From positions 186,001 through 250,000 of the forward strand of contig NZ_BNBM01000012.1 in NCBI RefSeq assembly GCF_014655715.1: a stretch of 64,000 nucleotides of DNA, read 5' to 3'. This DNA comes from Streptomyces lanatus (GTDB taxonomy: Bacteria > Actinomycetota > Actinomycetes > Streptomycetales > Streptomycetaceae). Below, in pieces: positions 43,512 through 50,960 of this stretch. The notes under the pieces are model-generated. The model did not search any database. It was given only the letters and a program-made list of their open reading frames with translations, and was not told the DNA's origin. The stretch's first letter is position 1. Each line of letters opens with the position of its first letter. Position numbers and translations under genes: made by a program.

Positions 43512-43741
43512 CGTCCTTGCCCCCTGACCAGCCGTTCCGTTCACCGTCAGCGAGCCAATCTAGTGCCCTCCGACAGGGAGTTCACCGCTCACACGGCCGG
43601 GTGTCTTCGTGAACGCCATGTCCACCACGGACAACCGGCGCCGCCGACAACGCCCACATGGAGCATGCCCACCCCCCGCTCCCGCCCCTAGCCTGCGAGA
43701 AAAGAGAAGACAAGCATCCGCAAAACCCCCAGGAGCCCCTC

Positions 43742-45076
43742 ATGAGCGACCTTCCTCAGGAGCGCCGCGTCGTCACCGCCATCCCCGGTCCGAAGTCGCA
43801 GGAGCTGCAGGCCCGCCGTACCGCCGCGGTCGCGCAGGGCGTGGGCTCCGTACTGCCCGTCTTCACCGCGCGTGCGGGCGGCGGCATCATCGAGGACGTC
43901 GACGGCAACCGGCTCATCGACTTCGGTTCCGGCATCGCCGTGACCTCCGTCGGCGCCTCCGCCGAGGCCGTCGTACGCCGGGCGGCCGCTCAGCTCGCCG
44001 ACTTCACCCACACCTGTTTCATGGTGACGCCGTACGAGGGGTACGTCGCCGTCGCCGAGGCCCTCGCCGAGCTCACCCCCGGTGACCACGCCAAGAAGTC
44101 GGCGCTGTTCAACTCCGGTGCCGAGGCCGTCGAGAACGCCGTCAAGATCGCGCGGTCGTACACCAAGCGCCAGGCCGTCGTCGTCTTCGACCACGGCTAC
44201 CACGGCCGGACCAACCTCACGATGGCGCTGACGGCGAAGAACATGCCGTACAAGCACGGCTTCGGGCCCTTCGCGCCCGAGGTGTACCGCGTCCCCGTCG
44301 CCTACGGCTACCGGTGGCCGACCGGTGCGGAGAACGCCGGGCCCGAGGCCGCCGCGCAGGCCATCGACCAGATCAGCAAGCAGGTCGGCGCGGAGAACGT
44401 CGCCGCGATCATCATCGAGCCGGTGCTCGGCGAGGGCGGCTTCATCGAGCCCGCCAAGGGCTTCCTGCCGGCCATCAGCAAGTTCGCCTCCGACAACGGC
44501 ATCGTCTTCGTCGCCGACGAGATCCAGTCCGGCTTCTGCCGTACGGGGCAGTGGTTCGCGTGTGAGGACGAGGGCATCGTCCCGGATCTGATCACCACCG
44601 CCAAGGGCATCGCCGGTGGCCTCCCGCTCGCCGCAGTGACCGGCCGCGCCGAGATCATGGACGCCGCGCACGCGGGCGGCCTGGGCGGGACGTACGGCGG
44701 CAACCCGGTGGCGTGTGCCGGTGCGCTCGGGTCCATCGAGACCATGAAGGAGCTCGACCTCAACGCCAAGGCGAAGAACATCGAGGCGGTCATGAAGGCG
44801 CGCCTCAACGCCATGGCCGAGAAGTTCGACATCGTCGGCGACGTCCGCGGCCGTGGCGCCATGATCGCCATCGAGCTGGTCAAGGACCGCGCCACCAAGG
44901 AGCCGAACCCGGAGGCGACCGCCGCGCTCGCCAAGGCCTGCCACGCCGAGGGCCTGCTGGTCCTGACCTGTGGCACTTACGGCAATGTGCTCCGCTTCCT
45001 GCCGCCGCTGGTCATCGGCGAGGACCTGCTGAACGAGGGCCTCGACATCATCGAGCAGGCGTTCGCGCGTATCTGA
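43742..45076 (+). CDS. gabT: 4-aminobutyrate aminotransferase
   Basis: A 444-residue class-III aminotransferase converting GABA and 2-oxoglutarate to succinate semialdehyde and glutamate. Motifs: LFNSGAEAVENAVKIARSYTKRQAVVVFDHGYHGRTNLTMALTAK (phosphate and ring region), IIIEPVLGEGGFIEPAKGFLP, IVFVADEIQSGFCRTGQWFACEDEGIVPDLITTAKGIAGGLPLAAVTGR with the PLP lysine in TTAKG, and GTYGGNPVACAGAL. The length and sequence are typical of actinobacterial GabT. AGGAG precedes the ATG by 7 nt. With the dehydrogenase at 46312 it would complete the GABA shunt. Confidence 0.92.
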   Translation: MSDLPQERRVVTAIPGPKSQELQARRTAAVAQGVGSVLPVFTARAGGGIIEDVDGNRLIDFGSGIAVTSVGASAEAVVRRAAAQLADFTHTCFMVTPYEGYVAVAEALAELTPGDHAKKSALFNSGAEAVENAVKIARSYTKRQAVVVFDHGYHGRTNLTMALTAKNMPYKHGFGPFAPEVYRVPVAYGYRWPTGAENAGPEAAAQAIDQISKQVGAENVAAIIIEPVLGEGGFIEPAKGFLPAISKFASDNGIVFVADEIQSGFCRTGQWFACEDEGIVPDLITTAKGIAGGLPLAAVTGRAEIMDAAHAGGLGGTYGGNPVACAGALGSIETMKELDLNAKAKNIEAVMKARLNAMAEKFDIVGDVRGRGAMIAIELVKDRATKEPNPEATAALAKACHAEGLLVLTCGTYGNVLRFLPPLVIGEDLLNEGLDIIEQAFARI

Positions 45077-45140
45077 GGCCGTCTGGGGCCCCTTGAGGTC
45101 CCTTGAGGCTCCCTGAGGCAACTTGAGGCCACCTGGGACC
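45071..45140 (+). repeat. Seven tandem 10-bp repeats at the end of gabT
   Basis: Consecutive units ATCTGAGGCC, GTCTGGGGCC, CCTTGAGGTC, CCTTGAGGCT, CCCTGAGGCA, ACTTGAGGCC and ACCTGGGACC fill this stretch exactly. The consensus is close to CCTTGAGGCC. The first unit contains the gabT stop codon. A 10-bp period equals about one helical turn. Confidence 0.75.
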
Positions 45141-45189
45141 ACAGCAAAACCACTGGTGAGCGACCGGATCCCGGTCCCGGGAACCACTT

Positions 45190-45233
45190 CCGCCCCAGCC
45201 CTGGTGTCATCCGTGATTCCGGGGCTGGGGCGG
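45190..45233 (+). terminator. Long-loop hairpin downstream of gabT
   Basis: CCGCCCCAGCC (45190-45200) pairs perfectly with GGCTGGGGCGG (45223-45233) across 22 nt. It may end the gabT transcript before the phosphatase promoter. Confidence 0.5.
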
Positions 45234-45314
45234 CTACCGTCAGAGCGTGTGAAGAAGGTGTGCGAGGTGGATGGCAGGACGCGAATCCGTCTGTCGAACG
45301 CCATCGCCCTGTCG

Positions 45315-45320
45315 TAGGTT
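45315..45320 (+). promoter_or_regulatory. -10 element for a probably leaderless phosphatase mRNA
   Basis: TAGGTT ends 8 nt before ATG 45329, and no ribosome-binding sequence stands between. The -35 is unclear (CTGTCG-like). Together they suggest that transcription begins at or next to the start codon. Confidence 0.35.
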
Positions 45321-45328
45321 CTAACCAG

Positions 45329-46165
45329 ATGAGAGATACACCCCGCCCAGAGGGGACTCTGGGCGATTTCAGGCCGAGGCCTCCCCAGCTTCGACCTGGT
45401 CGTGCCCTCGCGCACACACCCGGAGCTTCCGGCTCCGGATCTCCTCACCGATCGGACAGTCGCTCGCCCCAAACCCCCCGGGGCGCGCGACCATCCGATC
45501 CGGACGGCCGCCCCGGAACCACCCCCCCTGTTCCGGGGCGGCCGACCTCCTTCTTCCTCTTTCTCGGGCTTCCGGCCCTTCTCTTCACCCTCATCACCTG
45601 GCAAGTCGTGGCCGATGGCCCGCTGGTCGACCTCGACGAGGCGGCCAGCCGGGCCCTCATCCATCCCGACCGCCTCTCCGAGCTCCTCGCCCACCTGGGC
45701 AATGTGCCGGTCGCGCTCCCCGTGCTCGCCGTCGCCCTGGCATACGTCACCTGGCGGCATCGCCGTATTGGTACACACCACTGGTGGTTGCCGGCCACCG
45801 CGGCCGCCGTCCTCATGGCGCTGGTCCCGGCCCTGATCGTGCCCCTCAAGGAACTCACCGACCGCCCGGGCACCCCGGCCGTACCGCCCGCCACCGGCTA
45901 CTACCCGTCCGGCCACACCGCCACGGCGGCCATCGCCTACGGTGCCGCGACCCTGCTCCTGCTGCCCTGGCTGCGCTCCGCGCCCGCCCGCCGCGCACTC
46001 CTCGCGGTCTGCGGCGTCCTCAACCTCGGCGTCGGTTTCGGACTCGTCCGGCGCGGCTATCACTGGCCGCTGGACGTCGCCGCCAGCTGGTGTCTGTGCG
46101 CGGTGCTGCTCGTCGGGCTGTGGCTGTTCCTGGGGCGGGACACGCGACAGCGCCGTTCGCCGTAG
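45329..46165 (+). CDS. PAP2-family membrane phosphatase
   Basis: A 278-residue protein. The first ~75 residues are Pro/Arg/Ser-rich and probably cytoplasmic. Five to six membrane helices follow, starting with SFFLFLGLPALLFTLITWQVV. The PAP2 phosphatase motifs are PLKELTDRPGTP (motif 1), YYPSGHTATAAIAYG (PSGH, motif 2) and RRGYHWPLDVAASW (GxH-x-x-x-D, motif 3), with all catalytic His/Arg/Asp residues. It likely dephosphorylates lipid phosphates such as phosphatidic acid or undecaprenyl pyrophosphate at the outer face. ATG 45329 suits a leaderless mRNA. An earlier ATG at 45260 adds 23 residues of low similarity. Confidence 0.8.
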   Translation: MRDTPRPEGTLGDFRPRPPQLRPGRALAHTPGASGSGSPHRSDSRSPQTPRGARPSDPDGRPGTTPPVPGRPTSFFLFLGLPALLFTLITWQVVADGPLVDLDEAASRALIHPDRLSELLAHLGNVPVALPVLAVALAYVTWRHRRIGTHHWWLPATAAAVLMALVPALIVPLKELTDRPGTPAVPPATGYYPSGHTATAAIAYGAATLLLLPWLRSAPARRALLAVCGVLNLGVGFGLVRRGYHWPLDVAASWCLCAVLLVGLWLFLGRDTRQRRSP

Positions 46166-46311
46166 TCCGGGCGGCCCGCGCTGGAATCCGCCAATCCGGC
46201 GCGCCCCCTGCCTTCATCACTACACCTCGGACAAACACGCCTCCGCCCCCGCGCCCCTACCGTGGACCACGACACACAGGACACCCCCAACGCGGAAGGG
46301 CCGGGATCACT

Positions 46312-47757
46312 ATGACTTCCACCCACGCCTTCTGGCTCGCCGGCCGCCAGGTCAGCGGCGAGGACAGCTTTGATGTGACCTCCCCGTGGGACGGGCGGGT
46401 CGTCGGCAAGGTCAGCGTGCCGACCGACGGGCAGACCGAGGAGGCCGTGGCCGCCGCGTACGCCGTCCGCGACGAGTTCGCCGCGACGCCGTCCCATGTG
46501 CGTGCCGCCGCTCTGGACCATGTCAGCCGGCGCCTCGCCGAGCGCACCGAGGAGATCGCCCGGCTGATCTCCGCCGAGAACGGCAAGCCCATGAAGTGGG
46601 CCCGCGGCGAGGTCGGCCGTGCCGTGTCCGTGTTCCGGTTCGCGGCCGAGGAGGCCCGGCGGTTCAACGGCGGCGAGGCCCAGCGGCTCGACACCGACCT
46701 CGGCGGCCAGGGGCGGCTCGCCTTCACCCGGCGCTTCCCCAAGGGTGTCGTCCTCGGCATCGCGCCCTTCAACTTCCCGCTCAACCTGTGCGCCCACAAG
46801 ATCGCCCCGGCCATCGCGGCCGGCGTCCCGATCGTCCTGAAGCCCGCCCCGGCCACCCCGCTCTCCGGGCTGATCATCGGCGACCTGCTCGCCGAGACCG
46901 AGCTGCCCGCCGGGTCGTGGAGCATCCTGCCGGTGCCGAACGACAAGATGTCCGCGCTGGTCCAGGACGAGCGTCTGCCGGTCATCTCCTTCACCGGCTC
47001 CGAGAAGGTCGGCTACGCGATCATGGACTCGGTGCCGCGCAAGCACTGCACGCTGGAGCTTGGCGGCAACGGCGCGGCGGTCGTGCTCGCCGACTTCGCC
47101 TCCGACGAGGACCTCGACCGGGCCGCGTCCCGCATCGCGACCTTCTCCAACTACCAGGGCGGCCAGTCCTGCATCTCCGTGCAGCGGGTGATCGCGGACG
47201 CCTCCGTGTACGACCGCCTCCTGCCGCGCATCGTCGCCGCCGTCGAGGCCCAGGTCACCGGCGACCCGAGCGATGACGCCACCGACGTCGGTCCGCTCGT
47301 CAGCGAGGACGCCGCCAAGCGCGTCGAGACCTGGGTCGACGAGGCCGTGGCCGCCGGTGCCAGCCTCCTCGCCGGTGGCAAGCGCGACGGCGCCTCCTAC
47401 GCGCCGACCGTCCTCACCGATGTGCCCGCCGATGTCACGATCGCCTGCGAGGAGGTCTTCGGACCCGTCCTCACCGTGCAGAAGGTCGACGGGGAGGCCG
47501 CCGCCTTCGCCGCCGTCAACGAGTCCAAGTACGGCCTCCAGGCGGGTGTGTTCACCCATGACCTGCAGACCGCCTTCCGCGCCCACCGGGCCCTGGAGGT
47601 CGGCGGTGTCGTCATCGGCGACGTTCCTTCCTACCGTGCCGACCAGATGCCGTACGGCGGCGCCAAGCAGTCCGGTGTCGGCCGGGAGGGCGTGAAGTTC
47701 GCGATGGACGACTACACCTACGAGCGGGTGATGGTCCTCACCGGGCTCGCGCTCTAG
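46312..47757 (+). CDS. Aldehyde dehydrogenase, possibly succinate-semialdehyde type
   Basis: A 481-residue aldehyde dehydrogenase. It has GIAPFNFPLNLCAHKIAPAIAAGVPIVLKPAPATPLSG, LELGGNGAAVVLADFASDEDLD (general base Glu), the catalytic Cys in YQGGQSCISVQRV, and MPYGGAKQSGVGREGVKFAMDDYTYERVMVL. The PFNFPLNL and QSCISVQR variants differ from the two dehydrogenases at 18018 and 30019 and fit glyceraldehyde-3-phosphate-/succinate-semialdehyde-like groups. Its place behind gabT suggests oxidation of succinate semialdehyde to succinate. This assignment is contextual. Confidence 0.8.
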   Translation: MTSTHAFWLAGRQVSGEDSFDVTSPWDGRVVGKVSVPTDGQTEEAVAAAYAVRDEFAATPSHVRAAALDHVSRRLAERTEEIARLISAENGKPMKWARGEVGRAVSVFRFAAEEARRFNGGEAQRLDTDLGGQGRLAFTRRFPKGVVLGIAPFNFPLNLCAHKIAPAIAAGVPIVLKPAPATPLSGLIIGDLLAETELPAGSWSILPVPNDKMSALVQDERLPVISFTGSEKVGYAIMDSVPRKHCTLELGGNGAAVVLADFASDEDLDRAASRIATFSNYQGGQSCISVQRVIADASVYDRLLPRIVAAVEAQVTGDPSDDATDVGPLVSEDAAKRVETWVDEAVAAGASLLAGGKRDGASYAPTVLTDVPADVTIACEEVFGPVLTVQKVDGEAAAFAAVNESKYGLQAGVFTHDLQTAFRAHRALEVGGVVIGDVPSYRADQMPYGGAKQSGVGREGVKFAMDDYTYERVMVLTGLAL

Positions 47758-47789
47758 CTCATGGGAACCGTTTTCATATAGAGTCCCCG

Positions 47790-47829
47790 AAGGGGTCCGG
47801 CACCGATGCCTTCCGGTGCCGGGCCCCTT
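47790..47829. terminator. Bidirectional terminator
   Basis: A 16-bp stem (47790-47805 with 47814-47829, one T-G pair) with an 8-nt loop ends in CTTC. It lies between the stops of the convergent dehydrogenase and GH3 genes and can serve both directions. Confidence 0.85.
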
Positions 47830-47854
47830 CTTCGCGTCGGCCTGTTCCGGACCC

Positions 47855-50692
47855 TCAACCGGAGAAGCCGACATGCGCGAGCCGCAGCGGGCCGCGCAGT
47901 CTGAGGTGGACGTCGCGGACGCCCTCGGCGATGATCCCGGCGGACCGCGTCGAGTAGTCGTACGGGTCTCCGTCCGGGGCCTCGGCGGTGAGCACGGCCA
48001 GCGGCGGGCCCCCGTCCAGGGACACTTCGACCGCGCCGTCGCCGGAGACGGTCGCCGTCACGCGCGTCACTCCCGCCCCCAAGTCGCAGTCCCGGTAGAC
48101 CAGTTCGCCCGACCGGCCCTGTGCGGGCGTCACCGCGTCACCCGACGTCCTCGTGCGGTCGACGATCGCGATGCCGCTCTGCTCATCGAAGTCGGGGGCG
48201 CTCAGGCCGCGTTGCAGAACGGGACGCGGCGCCGACCCCTCGCCGTCCAGGAGCACCGTCGTACGCAGGCGGACGTCCTGGCTGGAGGCGCCGGCCAGCA
48301 GCTCGTACGGGCCGGGTTCGCGGCGCCAGCCGGAGCGTGCCACGTCCCAGAAGCCGAAGGCGGACAAGGGGACTTCGAAGGACAGCTCGGCGCGCTCGCC
48401 GGGGGCCAGTCGCACCCGGCGGTGCGCCAGCAGCTCGCGGCGCGGGCGCGGCACCGCCGGGTCCACGGCGCGGGCGTAGAGCTGGGCGACCTCGTCGGCC
48501 GCCATGTCGCCGGTGTTGGTGACCGTGAAGGAGACGTGCAGTGCGCCTTCCGCCGTACGGGTTTTGAGGCCGGCGTAGGAGAAGGACGCGTAGGACAGGC
48601 CGTGGCCGAACGGGAACAGCGGGGTGCCCTCGAAGTACAGGTACGTCTGACGGCTGCCGATCACGTCGTAGTCGAGGAGGTCGGGCAGGTCGGCGTCGTC
48701 GGCGTACCAGGTCTGCGGGAGGCGGCCCGCGGGGGAGACGTCGCCGGCCAGGACGCGGGCCAGGGCGGTGCCGGCCGACTGGCCGCCGTGGGACGTCCAG
48801 AGCATCGCCGGGAGGGACGCGTGATCGACGGCGTACGGGTACGCCGAGATCAGGGCCAGCACGGTGTGCGGGTTCGCGGCGGACGCGGCACGCAGCAGGC
48901 GCTCCTGGTGGGCGGGGAGGGCGAGTGTCGTACGGTCCTCGGTCTCCCGGCCGTTGATGTGCGGGTCGTTGCCCGCGACGACCAGGACCACGTCCGCCTG
49001 TGCGGCGACCCGGGCCACCGCGTCCTCGCCGCGCTCCACGAGGACGATTTCGAAGATCTCCGGGTTCTCTTCGGCAACCCTGACGTCGTCGGCGGCGACT
49101 GAGACGTGGCGACCCGTACCGATGTGCCGAAGGAGGTGTCCGTTCTCATGTGGTTCCAGGTGGAATGTCTCCTGGACGATCCAGCCTCCGGGCTGGTCTG
49201 CGGAGGCGCGGACACGACCGTCCTCGGCCACGGAGAGGTAGCGGCCGTCGGGGGCGCGGAGCGTGAGAACGCCCGCGCCCCAGTCGACCAACGCGAACTC
49301 GGTCCCGGTGGCGTCGGTCGTGAGCGGGGGAAGGTCCGTACGGCCGGCCAGCAGCGCCGGGTCCAGGGCGCCCTCGGCGCCGCGCACCTCGTCGGCGGCG
49401 TCCGCCTCGGGGACGTACAGGAAGGCGCCGGTTCCCGTCCTCAGCAGGACTCGGTCCACGCCCTCCGCGAACTCCACGCGCTCCGCGCCGAACCGCTCGT
49501 ACAGGCCCTCCAGCGGGGTCGAGCGGTGGATCAGCGAGCCGCTGTACCAGTCGAGCTTGCACTCGTCGGCGAGCAGACCGACCACGGCGATCCGGGTGTC
49601 CGGCGCGAGCGGCAGCAGACCCGCGCTGTTCTTCAGCAGGACCACCGCCTGCTCGGCGGCCTCCTGGGCGAGGGCGCGATGGGCCGGGGTGTCGAAGTCC
49701 CTGGTGGGCGCGTGCGGGTCGTACTCCGGGTCGAACTCTCCGAGCCGGAAGCGGACCGAGAGCTGGCGGCGTACGGCCGTGTCGATGTCCGACTCCGACA
49801 ACAGGCCCTTGTCGAGGGCGCCCCGTACCCTCGCGGTGATCTTCGAGCTGTCCGTGCCGTGGTCGGTGAAGCTGTCGACGCCGGCCAGCAGCGCGGCGGC
49901 CGTCGCCTCCTCGTGGGTGTCGAAGTAGTGCTCGGAGTCGACCAGGTTGGACGGCGCCCCCGCGTCCGAGCAGACCAGCAGATCGTCGTCGGTCCAGGTG
50001 CGCAGATGCTCGCGCAGATACGGCGAGACATGATTCGGGCGGCCGTTGACCAGGTTGTACGCCGGCATCACCCCGGCCGTGGCGCCCGCCTCGACGGTCT
50101 CGCGGAAGGCGCGCAGATCGTACTCGTGCAGGACCCGCGGGCGGACGGACGAGGAAGTGACGTCGCGGCCCGTCTCGTTGTTGTGCGCCAGCCAGTGCTT
50201 CAGCACGGGCGCGGTGCGCCAGTACGTGGGGTGGTCGCCGCGCAGGCCCCGGGTGTAGGCGGTGGCGATGGCCGAGGTGAGCTTGGGGTCCTCGGAGTAG
50301 CCCTCTTCGTTACGGCCCCACAGGGGGTGGCGCAGGAGGTTCACCGTCGGCGACCAGACGTTCAGGCCGACGCGGTCGTCGCGGGCGCGCATCGCGCGGG
50401 TCTCCTTGGACACGGCCTCCCCGACCCGGCGGACGAGATCCGTGTTCCAGGTGGCGCCGAGACCGACCGCCTGCGGGAAGACGGTCGCCGGGCCCATCCA
50501 CGCCACCCCGTGCAGTGCCTCCTGACCGGTGCGGAACGCGTCGACGCCGAGACGTTCGACCGCCGGCGTGAACTGGTGCAGGAACCCGATCTTCTCGTCG
50601 AGGGTGAGCCGCGACAGCAGGTCGTCGATGCGCTTCGCGAACGGCAGTCGCTGATCGCGGAAAGGCGGCGTAGGCGGCGTTTGTTCGGTCAC
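47855..50692 (-). CDS. GH3 beta-glucosidase-type glycosidase, intracellular
   Basis: A 945-residue GH3 enzyme without signal peptide. The N-terminal barrel includes WSPTVNLLRHPLWGRNEEGYSEDP and VLKHWLAHNNETGRD. The nucleophile region is LLVCSDAGAPSNL, where most relatives read SDWGA. The C-terminal sandwich begins near AVVGLLADE. Between its strands lies an insert of about 150 residues (DGRYLSVAEDG, GRHVSVAADD) resembling a fascin-like beta-trefoil. A fibronectin-like domain follows. It should release glucose or xylose from imported oligosaccharides. GTG 50692 has AAGGGG upstream. The longer frame from 50749 runs across an operator. It is divergent from the sugar importer. Confidence 0.88.
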   Translation of the reverse strand: MTEQTPPTPPFRDQRLPFAKRIDDLLSRLTLDEKIGFLHQFTPAVERLGVDAFRTGQEALHGVAWMGPATVFPQAVGLGATWNTDLVRRVGEAVSKETRAMRARDDRVGLNVWSPTVNLLRHPLWGRNEEGYSEDPKLTSAIATAYTRGLRGDHPTYWRTAPVLKHWLAHNNETGRDVTSSSVRPRVLHEYDLRAFRETVEAGATAGVMPAYNLVNGRPNHVSPYLREHLRTWTDDDLLVCSDAGAPSNLVDSEHYFDTHEEATAAALLAGVDSFTDHGTDSSKITARVRGALDKGLLSESDIDTAVRRQLSVRFRLGEFDPEYDPHAPTRDFDTPAHRALAQEAAEQAVVLLKNSAGLLPLAPDTRIAVVGLLADECKLDWYSGSLIHRSTPLEGLYERFGAERVEFAEGVDRVLLRTGTGAFLYVPEADAADEVRGAEGALDPALLAGRTDLPPLTTDATGTEFALVDWGAGVLTLRAPDGRYLSVAEDGRVRASADQPGGWIVQETFHLEPHENGHLLRHIGTGRHVSVAADDVRVAEENPEIFEIVLVERGEDAVARVAAQADVVLVVAGNDPHINGRETEDRTTLALPAHQERLLRAASAANPHTVLALISAYPYAVDHASLPAMLWTSHGGQSAGTALARVLAGDVSPAGRLPQTWYADDADLPDLLDYDVIGSRQTYLYFEGTPLFPFGHGLSYASFSYAGLKTRTAEGALHVSFTVTNTGDMAADEVAQLYARAVDPAVPRPRRELLAHRRVRLAPGERAELSFEVPLSAFGFWDVARSGWRREPGPYELLAGASSQDVRLRTTVLLDGEGSAPRPVLQRGLSAPDFDEQSGIAIVDRTRTSGDAVTPAQGRSGELVYRDCDLGAGVTRVTATVSGDGAVEVSLDGGPPLAVLTAEAPDGDPYDYSTRSAGIIAEGVRDVHLRLRGPLRLAHVGFSG

Positions 50693-50728
50693 GTGGGGAT
50701 CCCCTTGCGGTGGAGCGGCTCGGCGCTT

Positions 50729-50742
50729 TCGAAGCGCTTCGA
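50729..50742. promoter_or_regulatory. LacI-type operator 1 (perfect palindrome)
   Basis: TCGAAGCGCTTCGA is a perfect 14-bp palindrome 36 nt upstream of the GH3 start codon. An identical copy lies 160 bp away. The GAAGCGCTTC core is of the kind bound by LacI-family sugar repressors. Confidence 0.8.
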
Positions 50743-50878
50743 TGCTCATTCGACGCGGGGGTGGGTGTCAAGAGACCAACGCCGTTACTTCAAGCAGTGC
50801 ATAAGGAAGGGTCCCTTACTACACCTCGGAGGAATCTTGGAAGCGACCCTTGTGCGCCCATGGGTGTTCACTTAACCT

Positions 50879-50922
50879 CACTGCAACATCGAAGCGCTTC
50901 GACTGTAGATCCCGTTGCAGTG
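50879..50922. promoter_or_regulatory. 9-bp inverted repeat enclosing operator 2
   Basis: CACTGCAAC (50879-50887) and GTTGCAGTG (50914-50922) are perfect complements with 26 nt between them, and that interval holds the second palindrome. The nesting could be a composite operator or form a hairpin in a transcript. Confidence 0.55.
50889..50902. promoter_or_regulatory. LacI-type operator 2 (perfect palindrome)
   Basis: A second exact copy of TCGAAGCGCTTCGA, 58 nt upstream of the ATG of the binding-protein gene at 50961. Both copies together could hold a repressor loop over the divergent promoters. Confidence 0.8.
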
Positions 50923-50960
50923 GTCGGAGGACCGCTTCAGCTCAGCGAAGGGTTGACGCA

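Noticed and set aside
45260..45328. Longer start for the PAP2 phosphatase
   Set aside because: The added residues have no similarity or ribosome site, and a -10 element stands directly before the ATG at 45329.
43688..46063. Minus-strand frame of about 790 codons opposite gabT and the phosphatase gene
   Set aside because: Both plus-strand genes are well supported; the antisense product is repetitive Gly/Asp/Arg sequence.
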